Shown in pieces: positions 14,897 to 23,925 of a stretch of DNA of 64,000 nucleotides; position 1 is the first letter of the stretch, and each line of letters begins with the position of its first letter. Source of the DNA: Pseudomonas sp. CC120222-01a. Its GTDB lineage: Bacteria > Pseudomonadota > Gammaproteobacteria > Pseudomonadales > Pseudomonadaceae. The stretch spans positions 1 to 64,000 of the forward strand of contig NZ_QEQQ01000014.1 of assembly GCF_003097235.1 (NCBI RefSeq), read 5' to 3'. Below the pieces are notes generated by a model, which was not told the origin of the DNA, searched no databases, and saw nothing but the letters and a program-made list of their open reading frames with translations. The position numbers and the translations under genes were made by a program.

Positions 14897-16996
14897 TCAG
14901 TACCTGACTTCAACCCCTACATAAGCCCCGATCCCGTCCCCCGGCCAGAACGAAGCGGTATCCAGCCCGCGTGCGTTGTACACCGGCGTCACCGCCGTCA
15001 CGTAGGCCTTGTTCGCCAGGTTCTTCAGGTCCAGCGACACCTTCCAGTTGCCCTTCGGCGCCTCATACCCCAGGTTTGCCCCCCAGATCGTGTACGACGG
15101 CGCATACAGGCTGTTGGCGTAGTCCACCGCCGTGCGCGACGCCGATTGCACATTCACCCCGGTGTACCAGCCGCTGTGGTCCTGGTATTGCAACTCACCC
15201 TGGTAGATATGCTTGGGCACGCCCGGCAGCTGGTTGTCGCCGAAGGTGTCGTCATGCCGGTAGTAGAAATCGTTGTAGGTGTACGACTGGCGCCAGCGCA
15301 CCAGGTCGCCCTGGGGGTTGTCCCACAGGCGCGTGTTGAGCCCGGCTTCGACACCCTGGTGAATGGTCGGCGAGGCGTTGAACGCACCGGTGACCGCCGC
15401 CGCCGTAGAGGTGGCGGGGATGATCTGCACGTTCAGCAATTCGTCGTGGATCCACGAACGGTACAGCGCCAGGCTGCCGTCGAAGATGCCGTGGGAACCT
15501 TTGATACCGACCTCGAAGGTGTTGGCCTTCTGTTCCACCAGCGGGCGAATGTACGGCAGGGTCGGGCCGGAACCGGAGTATTCCCATGAGGCGGGCGGGT
15601 CGATGCTGCGGCTGAAGTTGGTGAACACCTGCAGGTCCGGGCTGAACTCGTAGCGCAGGCCGATACGCGGGGCGACGCTCCAGTTGTCGTAGTCGACATG
15701 CTGCGGGAAGCTGGTGGTGTTGGGGTTTACCGCATAGTCGATGTTGACCTTGCGCCGCACGTTGATGAACGACACGCCGCTGGTAAGCCACAGGTTGTCG
15801 ACCAGGTTGATGTCGTTGCCCAAGGCGATCACTCGGTCGAACGAGTCCTTGTAGTTGACCTGCTTGAGCGACACCTTGTTGCCGTTGGCCGAATCCACCC
15901 CGCCGCGCAGGTGCTGGGTCGAGGTGAAGGCGATGTTGCTGCGGCTCTCGTGGCCGAACAGGTAGTCGACGCGGTCATAGCCCAGCAGCAGGCCGAGGTC
16001 GTGCCAGTCCCAGTAGCTGGGGTTGCTCGGGCTGCGCGGGCTGTTGGTGTGGCGGTAGTCGTGGTACGACAGGCCGAAGGTCAACCGTGCATCGTCGTCG
16101 AAGGTGTAGGTGGTCTTGCTGCCAACCCAGATGCTGCCCGGGCGGCGCGCACCGGCGCCGCTGCTTTCGGCGGTGGCGCTGGCCCGGCGCGGGTGGTGCA
16201 GGGCATTGTCGAGGGTGGTGGCGCTGGGGTCGTTGTGGGTTTCGTCGCGGTAGCGCAGCAGCAGGCGGGTTTCCAGCTTCGGGTTGAAGCGGTAGCCAGC
16301 GTTGGCGACGATGCCGGAACTCTTCGACAGGCTGTAGTCGCGGTAGCCGTCGTTGCGGTAGTTGTCGGCCTGCAGGTAATAGTCCAGGCCGCCTTCGACA
16401 CCGCCGTAGCTGATGCTCTGCTTCTGGTAGTGGTAGCTGCCGGCCTCGGCGCGCACGCGCAGGCCAGGGGCGCTGTAGCCGCTGTGGTTGACGAAGTTGA
16501 CTGCACCACCGAGGGTGAGCGCGCCGTACTGGAAGGCGTTGGCGCCACGCAGGATCTCGGTGTAGTTGACGCCGCTGGCGTTAAGGAATTCGTAGGGGGT
16601 GCCGCCAGGGCCAGTCAGCGGCAGGCCGTCGAAGAGGAACTTGATGCCTTCGCGGAAGTAACCGGGCGAAGTGTTGGCGCCGGAGCCGCGGATCGAGATC
16701 TTCGCCGCGTCGTTGCCGCCGGTGGACTGCACGAACACGCCGGGCTGGTAGGCCAGGGTGTCCTGCAGGGTGGCGGTACGGCCTTTGGCGACCTCTTCGC
16801 TGTCGACCACGCTGGTGCCGCCGGGCACTTCGGCGAGGGCGCTGGCGGCCTGTTGCACTTCAGTCTGCTTGGCGGCCTGCACGGTCACCGTGCCGAGGGT
16901 CGGGTCTGCGGCCAGGACCGTGGCCGGGGCCAGCAGGGTGGCCAGGGCGGCGTGGCGGATGGCCAGGCGCAGTGGATGGGGGTAAATCGCACGCAT
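14897..16996 (-). CDS. TonB-dependent outer-membrane receptor
   Basis: This is a 699-aa outer-membrane receptor with a cleavable signal peptide (positively charged start, hydrophobic run, cut near VLA-AD at about 29-31). The plug domain holds the TonB-box-like TLGTVTVQA and GVFVQSTGGNDAAKISIRGSG, and a beta barrel ends in GAYVGVEVRY with a terminal aromatic residue. Such receptors import large or scarce ligands using TonB energy. A sigma-54 type promoter lies at 17071-17086. The gene is divergent from an ABC operon with sulfur-acquisition monooxygenases. I infer uptake of an organosulfur compound rather than a siderophore. AAGGAA precedes the ATG. Confidence 0.88.
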   Translation of the reverse strand: MRAIYPHPLRLAIRHAALATLLAPATVLAADPTLGTVTVQAAKQTEVQQAASALAEVPGGTSVVDSEEVAKGRTATLQDTLAYQPGVFVQSTGGNDAAKISIRGSGANTSPGYFREGIKFLFDGLPLTGPGGTPYEFLNASGVNYTEILRGANAFQYGALTLGGAVNFVNHSGYSAPGLRVRAEAGSYHYQKQSISYGGVEGGLDYYLQADNYRNDGYRDYSLSKSSGIVANAGYRFNPKLETRLLLRYRDETHNDPSATTLDNALHHPRRASATAESSGAGARRPGSIWVGSKTTYTFDDDARLTFGLSYHDYRHTNSPRSPSNPSYWDWHDLGLLLGYDRVDYLFGHESRSNIAFTSTQHLRGGVDSANGNKVSLKQVNYKDSFDRVIALGNDINLVDNLWLTSGVSFINVRRKVNIDYAVNPNTTSFPQHVDYDNWSVAPRIGLRYEFSPDLQVFTNFSRSIDPPASWEYSGSGPTLPYIRPLVEQKANTFEVGIKGSHGIFDGSLALYRSWIHDELLNVQIIPATSTAAAVTGAFNASPTIHQGVEAGLNTRLWDNPQGDLVRWRQSYTYNDFYYRHDDTFGDNQLPGVPKHIYQGELQYQDHSGWYTGVNVQSASRTAVDYANSLYAPSYTIWGANLGYEAPKGNWKVSLDLKNLANKAYVTAVTPVYNARGLDTASFWPGDGIGAYVGVEVRY

Positions 16997-17070
16997 CGTC
17001 GTATTCCTTGAAAGTCATCGTAGATCCTCGGCGTTCTATGGGAATAGTCAGGCCTGTCGAAATCGGTAAG

Positions 17071-17086
17071 AGCAGTTTCTGTGCCA
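17071..17086 (-). promoter_or_regulatory. Sigma-54 (-24/-12) promoter of the TonB receptor
   Basis: On the minus strand this reads TGGCACAGAAACTGCT, matching TGGCACG-N4-TTGCW with GG and GC at the correct 10-bp separation. The start codon is at 16996, giving a predicted leader of about 64 bases. Confidence 0.7.
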
Positions 17087-17223
17087 GTTGGCGAAAGGCC
17101 GGAAGTTGGGGCTGTGACAGGCTTTAACGTGTGCGGTGATGAACGAGGCAGCAAGTTTTGTTGTGGTTGTGTTGTATTTGAAACAGTGCGGGTTATATAC
17201 AAATATCCAAATCAAACGGCGAG

Positions 17224-17302
17224 CCTTGTGGGAGCGGGCGCGCCCGCGAATGCGGCGGTGCGGCAAGCATTGTATTCGCGGGCATGCCCGCTCCCACAAG
17301 GT
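17224..17302. repeat. REP pair in the divergent regulatory region
   Basis: Two REP units in opposite orientation (17224-17250 and 17274-17302) lie between the TonB receptor and the ABC substrate-binding gene. They separate the two predicted sigma-54 promoters. Confidence 0.8.
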
Positions 17303-17306
17303 TGTA

Positions 17307-17322
17307 TGTTGCCGACGCAACA
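17307..17322. promoter_or_regulatory. Inverted repeat, candidate activator (SfnR-type) site
   Basis: TGTTGC-CGAC-GCAACA is a perfect 6-bp inverted repeat about 75 bases upstream of the sigma-54 promoter at 17396. This is a usual distance for an enhancer-binding protein. A partial match (CTTTGC-CCTT-GCAACA) occurs at 45532-45547 upstream of the second ABC operon. Confidence 0.45.
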
Positions 17323-17395
17323 GTGGTGAAACAGTTTGTATGATTAATCAGTCAGGTGATTTCAAGTGGCTTCAACGAATACGGGCTCTTAACGC

Positions 17396-17411
17396 TGGCA
17401 CGACAACTGCA
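17396..17411 (+). promoter_or_regulatory. Sigma-54 (-24/-12) promoter of the first ABC operon
   Basis: TGGCACGACAACTGCA matches TGGCACG-N4-TTGCA with one change (C for T at the first base of the -12 box). The start codon is at 17450. The predicted transcript start is near 17422. Confidence 0.75.
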
Positions 17412-17449
17412 ACAGTCCTTAATGTAGCCGTCTATATAAAGGCCCTGCT

Positions 17450-19168
17450 GTGCAGCTAAATGCCCGTTTATTCAATTTATGCCTCTTGGCCAGTGCGCTG
17501 TTAGTTGCCGCCTGTTCACCCGCCACGCCCCCGCCAAGCCAAAACACCCTCAAGGGCGAAGCGGTCAGCGAGGTGAACGGCGTGATGCGCTACCCGGCCA
17601 GCGACTTCGTCGAACAGCAGGTCGGCCAGCGCGGCGGCACCTTGCGCGTGTCGGCAGCGACCGATGCTGGCAGCTTCGATATCCACGCGCTGTCCAACGG
17701 CAACATGCAGTGGATGGGCCGCATCCTGTTCGACTGCCTGGTGTACCAGGCCGAGGACGGCACCCTCACACCGTGGCTGGCGAAAAGCTGGGAGATCAGC
17801 GCCGACGGCCTGACCTACACCTTCCACCTGCGCGACGACGTCACCTTCAGCGACGGCGAGCGCTTCGACGCCGAAGCGGTGCGAGTCAACCTCGAACACA
17901 TGCGCGACCCGAAGACCAAGTCGCCCCTGGCGGCTGCCTACATCGCGCCGTACCTGCACGGCAGGGTGGTCGATCAATTCACCTTCGAAGCGACCTTGCG
18001 CGCGCCCTATGCGCCGTTTCTCGATGTGCTGTCGCAAGCCTGGCTGGGGATGGTCTCGCCACGGCAGATCCTCGAAGCGCCCGCGACCATCGCCAGCCAG
18101 CCGATCGGCACCGGGCCGTTCGTGTTGACCGGCTGGGTGCGTGACCAGCGCGCCAGCTTCGCCCGCCGCCCGGGCTACGATTGGGCACCTGCGGCGATCA
18201 ACCACCCGGGCGAGGCCTACCTCGACGGCATCGAACTGAGCTATGTGCCCGAAGCGATGATTCGCTACACCTCGCTGGAAGCGGCCGACAACGACATGGC
18301 CCTGGATGCCCCGGCACAGAATGCTGCGGCGATCCGCGCCAACCCGCAGCTGACCCTGCGCAACCGCATCCGCAAGGGCAACCCGATGCGCAGCATCACC
18401 TTCAATGTCGAGCGCATACCGTTCGATGACGTGCGGGTGCGCCAGGCCGTGGCCAAGGCCATCGACCGTGACGGCCTGGCGTGGATCTCCGGCTTCGGCG
18501 AGTACCTGGCCAAGGGTGACTTCCTCGCCGTCAACACGCCCGGCTACGACCCGGTAGCAAACGATGCACTGGCGTTCGACCCGGCCGAAGCAGGGCGCCT
18601 GCTGGATGCCGCCGGCTGGACCGGACGTGATGCCGAGGGCTATCGCACCCGCAACGGCCAGCGCCTCGGGGCGACCTTGCTGACCTACGACAACCCGGCG
18701 TTCCCGGCCAATGTCTCGGTGGCGGCCCAGGCGGACCTGCGCAAGGTCGGCTTCGACCTGCGCATCGAGCTGCTGCCGATCAGCAAGGTCATGGAGCTGC
18801 GCTACCGCGGCAACTTCGATGCGCTCGGCGGCGGCTACTGGCACACCAATACCGCCGATGGCCTTTACATCCTCTACCACAGCCAGTCGATCCCCAGTGC
18901 CCGGATGATCGGCCAGAACGTTGGCCACTTCCGGGATGCCCATCTCGATCAGCTGCTCGGTGAGGCCCGGCGCAGCACCGACCCGGCACAACGCCGCGCG
19001 CTGTATCGCCTGGCCCAGCAGCGCCTGGGCGAGACCGTGCCGGCCGTGCCCTCGGTGGAAAGCCAGATGCTCCTGGCCTATCGCAAAGCAGTCGGCGGCG
19101 TGCTGTTCGACGGCTCGCACAACGTGCCCTTGTTCACCAGCGTGTGGCTGGCGAAGGAGCAACCATGA
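17450..19168 (+). CDS. ABC transporter substrate-binding lipoprotein (Dpp/Opp type)
   Basis: This is a 572-aa periplasmic solute-binding protein of the SBP_bac_5 family, anchored as a lipoprotein. The signal sequence ends in the lipobox LVAA-Cys22. Family stretches include LAKSWEISADGLTYTFHLRDDVTFSDGE, here broken by motif gaps, and VRQAVAKAIDRDGLAW. The GTG start at 17450 gives an intact signal peptide and has AAAGG eight bases upstream; no in-frame ATG fits. It heads an operon with permeases and flavin monooxygenases under a sigma-54 promoter. The ligand may be a sulfur-containing peptide or sulfonate-like compound (inference). The family usually runs 500-560 aa. Confidence 0.87.
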   Translation: MQLNARLFNLCLLASALLVAACSPATPPPSQNTLKGEAVSEVNGVMRYPASDFVEQQVGQRGGTLRVSAATDAGSFDIHALSNGNMQWMGRILFDCLVYQAEDGTLTPWLAKSWEISADGLTYTFHLRDDVTFSDGERFDAEAVRVNLEHMRDPKTKSPLAAAYIAPYLHGRVVDQFTFEATLRAPYAPFLDVLSQAWLGMVSPRQILEAPATIASQPIGTGPFVLTGWVRDQRASFARRPGYDWAPAAINHPGEAYLDGIELSYVPEAMIRYTSLEAADNDMALDAPAQNAAAIRANPQLTLRNRIRKGNPMRSITFNVERIPFDDVRVRQAVAKAIDRDGLAWISGFGEYLAKGDFLAVNTPGYDPVANDALAFDPAEAGRLLDAAGWTGRDAEGYRTRNGQRLGATLLTYDNPAFPANVSVAAQADLRKVGFDLRIELLPISKVMELRYRGNFDALGGGYWHTNTADGLYILYHSQSIPSARMIGQNVGHFRDAHLDQLLGEARRSTDPAQRRALYRLAQQRLGETVPAVPSVESQMLLAYRKAVGGVLFDGSHNVPLFTSVWLAKEQP

Positions 19169-20097
19169 AGCTATTCGCAACCTTGCTGCGCCGCCTGCGT
19201 GACGGCGTGATCGTGCTGTGGGCGGCAGCCAGCCTGACCTTCTTCGGCATGCAGCACAGCGGTGGCGACACCGCCCTGGCGATTCTCGGCGGCCCGGATG
19301 CCATGCCGAGCGAAGCGCTGCTGGCCCAGGTGCGTGCCGAATACGGCCTCGATCAGCCGCTGTGGGTGCAATACGGGCATTACCTGCTGCGCTTGGGCAA
19401 AGGCGAGCTGGGCGAGTCGTACCGACTGCGCATTCCGGTCGGCCAGGCGATTGCCGAACAGGCTGGCGCAACCCTGGCCCTGGCCAGCAGCGCGGCGGTC
19501 CTGGCGGTGTTGCTGGCGCTGGCCTCGGCGCTGCTGACCGCCAACCGTGGGCGACGCTTGCGGGCGTTGGTGTCGGGCATCGAACTGGTGTTGTCGTCGG
19601 CGCCCAACTTCGTGATCGGCACCGTGCTGCTGCTGGCCTTCGCCTTCTACTTCCATGTGCTGCCGCCGTCTGGTTCAAGCGGCTGGCGCTCGCTGGTGCT
19701 GCCGAGTCTGGCCCTGGCATTGCCGATTGCGGCGGTGCTGGCCCAGGTGCTGCGCCAGTCGCTGGAGCAAGTGCTGGAACAACCCTTCATCACCCAGGCC
19801 CGCGCCCGCGGCATGGGTGACACCGCCGTGCGCCTGCGCCATGCCTTGCGCCATGCCCTGGTGCCGCTAGTGACCCTGGCCGGCTACGTGTTCGCCAGTC
19901 TGCTCGGTGGTGCCGTGGTGCTTGAACTGCTGTTCGGCCGCCAGGGCATCGGCCGGCTGATGCTCGACGCCACCGCCACCAAGGACGTGCCGCTGGTGCT
20001 CGGCGTGACCCTGCTGGCCGCGGCCCTCTACGTGCTGGTCAACCTGCTGGTGGACCTGGCGACCCAGGCCATCGACCCGCGCACTGCGCGCCCCTGA
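19165..20097 (+). CDS. ABC transporter permease (DppB type)
   Basis: This is a 310-aa inner-membrane permease with about six transmembrane segments and the BPD_transp_1 domain. The N-terminal region AILGGPDAMPSEALLAQVRAEYGLDQPL is typical of DppB/OppB, and the EAA loop reads ARARGMGDTAVRLRHALRHALVPL. The ATG at 19165 overlaps the substrate-binding gene stop by four bases and has AAGGAG upstream. The partner permease (DppC type) is not next to it but 3.8 kb downstream, after three enzyme genes. It forms the translocation pore with that partner. Confidence 0.9.
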   Translation: MKLFATLLRRLRDGVIVLWAAASLTFFGMQHSGGDTALAILGGPDAMPSEALLAQVRAEYGLDQPLWVQYGHYLLRLGKGELGESYRLRIPVGQAIAEQAGATLALASSAAVLAVLLALASALLTANRGRRLRALVSGIELVLSSAPNFVIGTVLLLAFAFYFHVLPPSGSSGWRSLVLPSLALALPIAAVLAQVLRQSLEQVLEQPFITQARARGMGDTAVRLRHALRHALVPLVTLAGYVFASLLGGAVVLELLFGRQGIGRLMLDATATKDVPLVLGVTLLAAALYVLVNLLVDLATQAIDPRTARP

Positions 20098-20118
20098 ATT
20101 CACGAGAAAGGAACCGTC

Positions 20119-21363
20119 ATGAGTCAAACCCCGATTACCGACGCCGAACTGGATGAGCGCTTTGCGCCGATCTACACACGCATCGCCGAAGGCGCGGTGG
20201 CCCGCGAGCAGCAGCGCACCCTGGCCCATGAGCCGGTAGCCTGGCTGCGCGAAGCCGGCCTTGGCGCCCTGCGCGTGCCACGCAGCCATGGGGGCCTTGG
20301 TGCGACCTTGTCGCAGCTGCTGCGCCAGCTGGTGCAATTGGGCCAGGCCGATTCCAACCTGCCGCAGATCTTCCGCGCCCACTTCGGCTTTGTCGAAGGG
20401 CGCCTGTCGTCCAACGACGCCGCTTCCCAGGACTACTGGTTCGCCCGCGTGGTGGCCGGTGAACTGTGGGGCGCGGCGATGGCCGAGCGCACCGACAGCA
20501 CCGGCAATACCGTGCAGCTCAGCGAAGGTGAGGGCGGTTACCGTCTGGACGGTGAAAAGTACTACTGCACTGGCACTCTCTACGCCGACTGGGTCGCGGC
20601 GGTGGCCAACCACGGTGACGATTTCGTCAGCCTGGCGGTGCCGACCCGTGCGCCGGGGGTGGAACGGGTCGATGACTGGGATGGCTTCGGCCAGCGCCTG
20701 ACCGGCAGCGGAACCACGCGCTTTACTCAGGTGAAGGTTCAGTCAGAGCACCTTTTGCGCCGCTTCGCCAAAGGCGAGTTACGCGCCGAGTCGTATCTAA
20801 CGGCGTTCTACCAGGCCGTGCACCTGGCGACGCTGGCGGGCATCAGCCGTGCGGTGCTGGCCGATGCCGTGGCCTTCGTCCAGGGCCGTACCCGCGCGTT
20901 CGGCGTGCCGGGGCAGTCGCAACCGGCCGCGGACCCGTTAGTACAGGCAGTCATCGGCCGTCTGTCGAGCCTGGCGTTCGCTGCCGAGGCGCAAGTTGTG
21001 GCCGTGGGCCAGAGCCTGCAGGCGGTATTCGAAGCCGGGCAGCGGGGCGAGGTCCCCGAGCAGCTGTACACCGACGCTGAAATCCACGCCTTCCAGGCCC
21101 AGCAGATCGTCCTGCCGCAAGTGCTGCAAGCCAGCAGCTTGCTGTTCGAGGTTGGTGGCGCCTCGGCCACCAGCAACACCCGGCGCCTCGACCGCCACTG
21201 GCGCAACGCCCGCACCCTGGCCTCGCACAACCCGGCGATCTATCGCGAGCAGGCGCTGGGCGACTACTACCTCAACGGCATCAGCCCGGCCCAGGCCTGG
21301 CGCGCACGCCATGCTGCCGCCAGCCAAGGGCAGGGCAGTGGCGACGAAGCCAGCGCAGTCTGA
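20119..21363 (+). CDS. SfnB/DszC-type flavin-dependent monooxygenase (acyl-CoA dehydrogenase fold)
   Basis: This is a 414-aa protein with the acyl-CoA dehydrogenase fold, of the SfnB/DszC group, which uses reduced FMN and oxygen to attack sulfur compounds rather than acyl-CoA. Visible parts are the N-terminal helical domain with LREAGLGALRVPRSHGGLGA, the middle beta domain YRLDGEKYYCTGTLYADWVAA and the C-terminal helical domain ending in RRLDRHWRNARTLASHNP, typical of SfnB-like enzymes. It lies between the permease and the NtaA-type monooxygenase in one operon. The substrate is unknown. Confidence 0.82.
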   Translation: MSQTPITDAELDERFAPIYTRIAEGAVAREQQRTLAHEPVAWLREAGLGALRVPRSHGGLGATLSQLLRQLVQLGQADSNLPQIFRAHFGFVEGRLSSNDAASQDYWFARVVAGELWGAAMAERTDSTGNTVQLSEGEGGYRLDGEKYYCTGTLYADWVAAVANHGDDFVSLAVPTRAPGVERVDDWDGFGQRLTGSGTTRFTQVKVQSEHLLRRFAKGELRAESYLTAFYQAVHLATLAGISRAVLADAVAFVQGRTRAFGVPGQSQPAADPLVQAVIGRLSSLAFAAEAQVVAVGQSLQAVFEAGQRGEVPEQLYTDAEIHAFQAQQIVLPQVLQASSLLFEVGGASATSNTRRLDRHWRNARTLASHNPAIYREQALGDYYLNGISPAQAWRARHAAASQGQGSGDEASAV

Positions 21364-21376
21364 TCAGGAGAACCCC

Positions 21377-22699
21377 ATGAGCAACAAACAGATGAGCCTG
21401 GGCATGAACATCCTCGGCTTCGGCTCGCATTCCGGTGCCTGGCGCCAAGGCGAGGCGGCACTCGATGCCTATATCGACGTCAACTACTACCGCGATATTG
21501 CGCGTATTTCCGAGCGCGGCTGCCTGGATGCGATTTTCCTCGCCGACGGCCCGGCACTGCCGCCGGATGTGTCCGCGCAACCCGGCGGGCGCCTGGAACC
21601 GACCGTGCTGCTCACCGCCGTGGCCGCCGCCACCGAACGCATCGGCGTGATCGCCACCTGCTCCAGCACCTACAACGAGCCATTCAACCTGGCACGGCGC
21701 ATCGCCTCGCTGGACCATATCAGCGGCGGCCGCGCAGCCTGGAACGTGGTCACCAATGCCGGTGACGCCGCGGCGCAGAACTTCGGCCTGGCCGGTGCGC
21801 CGCTGCATGTCGACCGCTACGGGCGTGCCGAAGAGTTTGTCGACGTGACCTTGAAACTGTGGGACAGCTGGGAGGACGACGCGATCATCGGCGACCGCGC
21901 TGCCGGCCGCTTCGCCGACCCGCGCAAGGTCCACACCCTGGACTTCCAGGGAAAGCACTTTCAGGTCAAGGGCCCGCTGAACCTGCCGCGCTCGCCCCAG
22001 GGGCGACCGGTGCTGGTGCAAGCCGGTTCCTCGGAAGGGGGCAAGGCACTCGGCTCACGCTATGCCGATGCGATCTTCACGACCCAGACCACCTTGGCTG
22101 ACGGCCAGGCGTTCTATCAGGAGATGAAAGCGCGTGCCAAGGCCTGGGGGCGTGACCCACAGCACCTGAAGATCATGCCAGGGCTTTCGACCGTGATCGG
22201 CAGCACCGAGGCTGAGGCCCATGCGCGTTTCGACGCGCTCAATGCCTGGCATGGCGAGCATGGCCTGTTGCAGCAGGTGGCTGGGCGCATCGGCATCGAC
22301 GCCCGCGAGCTGGACCCGGACGCGCCGTTGCCGTGGCAACGGATTGGCGCGGTAGCGGATTTCGAGCGAGGGTCGCACGGATTTCTGGAAGCCCAGCTGA
22401 ACCTGGCGCGCAGCGAGAACCTGACCATTCGCCAACTGTCGCGGCGGATCCTGGTCGGCCATCGGCTGGCGGTCGGCACACCTGAGCAGGTCGCCGACAC
22501 GCTGGCCGAGTGGTTCCTGGCCGGGGCCGGGGATGGCTTCAACATCATGCCCGACATGTTCCCGTCGGGGGCACAGGTGTTCGTCGAAGAGGTGGTGCCG
22601 CTGCTGCAGAAGCGTGGGCTGTTCCGCACCGAGTACACCGGCACCACCTTGCGCGAGCACCTCGGGTTGCCCAAGGCCGTCAACCAGTTCGCTGCGTAA
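21377..22699 (+). CDS. NtaA/SnaA/DszA-family FMNH2-dependent monooxygenase
   Basis: This is a 440-aa TIM-barrel flavin monooxygenase of the nitrilotriacetate monooxygenase family (luciferase-like). Features are the N-terminal GMNILGFGSHSGAWRQG, the barrel strand FLADGPALPPD, the flavin-site SGGRAAWNVVTNAGDAAAQNFG and VLVQAGSSEGGKALGSRYAD. The start at 21377 follows AGGAG, 13 bases behind the SfnB-type gene. Relatives desulfurise sulfones and sulfonates or oxidise tertiary amines. With the SfnB-type partner and the sigma-54 promoter, an organosulfur oxygenation role is likely. It needs an external flavin reductase; SfnE at 58.6 kb is one candidate. Confidence 0.88.
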   Translation: MSNKQMSLGMNILGFGSHSGAWRQGEAALDAYIDVNYYRDIARISERGCLDAIFLADGPALPPDVSAQPGGRLEPTVLLTAVAAATERIGVIATCSSTYNEPFNLARRIASLDHISGGRAAWNVVTNAGDAAAQNFGLAGAPLHVDRYGRAEEFVDVTLKLWDSWEDDAIIGDRAAGRFADPRKVHTLDFQGKHFQVKGPLNLPRSPQGRPVLVQAGSSEGGKALGSRYADAIFTTQTTLADGQAFYQEMKARAKAWGRDPQHLKIMPGLSTVIGSTEAEAHARFDALNAWHGEHGLLQQVAGRIGIDARELDPDAPLPWQRIGAVADFERGSHGFLEAQLNLARSENLTIRQLSRRILVGHRLAVGTPEQVADTLAEWFLAGAGDGFNIMPDMFPSGAQVFVEEVVPLLQKRGLFRTEYTGTTLREHLGLPKAVNQFAA

Positions 22700-22728
22700 T
22701 CCAAAAAACTTTGATCAGGAAAAAATCA

Positions 22729-23784
22729 ATGCGCTACCGCCCACTCGGCCACACCGACCTGCAGGTCAGCCTGCTCAGCCTCGGCACCATGACCTGGGGC
22801 CACCAGAACACCGAACAGGACGCCCACCAGCAACTGGACGCCGCCCTCGCTGCCGGTATCAATTTCATCGACACCGCCGAGATGTACCCCACGCCCACCC
22901 GCGCCGACACCTGGAGCACCACCGAGCGCTACATCGGCAGCTGGATCAAAGCCCGCAACAACCGCGACAGGTTCATCCTGGCCAGCAAGATCGCCGGCCC
23001 CGCCCGCGACCCCGGTGGCCAGGCGCACATCCGCGATGGCCTGTCGCACCACGACCGCAAGAACATCGTCGCCGCCCTGGAAGGCAGCCTGCGCCGGCTG
23101 AATACCGACTACCTGGACCTTTACCAGCTGCACTGGCCCGACCGTAACAGCAACTTCTTTGGCCTGCGCGAATACCCCTATGCCGATGACCATCCGCAAA
23201 CCGCTGCCATCGAAGAAACCCTTGCGGTGCTCGACGAGCAGGTCAAGGCCGGCAAGGTGCGCCATATCGGTGTGTCCAATGAAACCCCGTGGGGCGTGGC
23301 GCAGTTCCTGCGGCACAGCGAGGACCAAGGCCTGGCGCGGATCGCCAGCGTCCAGAACCCGTACAGCCTGCTGAACCGGCTGTACGAGAACGGCCTGTCG
23401 GAGTTCAGCCATCGCGAAGGGGTCAGCCTGCTGGCCTATTCGCCACTCGCATTTGGGGCATTGACCGGCAAGTACCTGAACGGCGCCAAGCCGGAGGGTT
23501 CGCGGTTGTCGTCGGTGTATCGCACGTTCAATCGCTATGGCAGCGAGGAGGCCAACAGCGCCATCGGCAGCTATGTGCAGATTGCGCGGGAGCATGGGCT
23601 GACACCGGCGCAGTTGGCCTTGGCCTTCGTGATCCGCCAGCCGTTCGTGGCCAGTGCGATTACCGGGCAGACCACGCTGCTGCAGTTGCAGGAGAACCTG
23701 AGCGCGCTGGATGTGCAGCTCAGCGACGAGCTGCTGGCGGAAATTCAAGCCGTGCATCGGCGCACTCCAAACCCGGCGCCGTAG
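22729..23784 (+). CDS. tas: Tas-type NADP(H)-dependent aldo/keto reductase
   Basis: This is a 351-aa aldo/keto reductase very similar in layout to E. coli Tas. It has the N-terminal LSLGTMTWGHQNTEQDAHQQL, the active-site Asp/Tyr/Lys/His set visible as IDTAEMYP, ILASKIAGPARD and YQLHWPDRN, and the late QNPYSLLNRLYENGL and LTGKYLNGAKPEG. The start at 22729 has AGGAAA upstream. Encoded in the same operon as the flavin monooxygenases, it may reduce the aldehyde or ketone left after C-S or C-N cleavage. A REP pair separates it from the next permease gene. Confidence 0.88.
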   Translation: MRYRPLGHTDLQVSLLSLGTMTWGHQNTEQDAHQQLDAALAAGINFIDTAEMYPTPTRADTWSTTERYIGSWIKARNNRDRFILASKIAGPARDPGGQAHIRDGLSHHDRKNIVAALEGSLRRLNTDYLDLYQLHWPDRNSNFFGLREYPYADDHPQTAAIEETLAVLDEQVKAGKVRHIGVSNETPWGVAQFLRHSEDQGLARIASVQNPYSLLNRLYENGLSEFSHREGVSLLAYSPLAFGALTGKYLNGAKPEGSRLSSVYRTFNRYGSEEANSAIGSYVQIAREHGLTPAQLALAFVIRQPFVASAITGQTTLLQLQENLSALDVQLSDELLAEIQAVHRRTPNPAP

Positions 23785-23810
23785 CCCGCATGGCAAGGGC
23801 TTCGCCCTTG

Positions 23811-23906
23811 TTCGCGGCTAAAGCCGCTCCCACAGGATTACCACCGGCCTGAATCTGGTGGGTTTCCTGTAGGGGCGGGCTTGTCCCGCGAAGAGGCCGG
23901 CACAGG
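23811..23906. repeat. REP pair inside the ABC/monooxygenase operon
   Basis: Two divergent REP units (ttcgcggctaaagccgctcccaca and the later ggcgggcttgtcccgcgaagagg, in shorter form) fill most of the gap between tas and the DppC-type permease. This could modulate read-through or mRNA stability of the downstream transporter genes. Confidence 0.7.
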
Positions 23907-23925
23907 CGACACAAGAAGGACAGAC

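Noticed and set aside
14783..17302. Repeated palindromes considered as a CRISPR array
   Set aside because: The repeats are inverted REP pairs scattered between genes, not evenly spaced direct repeats, and no cas genes were seen.
17516..19720. 734-codon minus-strand open frame opposite the substrate-binding gene
   Set aside because: It is antisense to a typical SBP_bac_5 lipoprotein gene and crosses into the permease gene. Composition is of shadow type.
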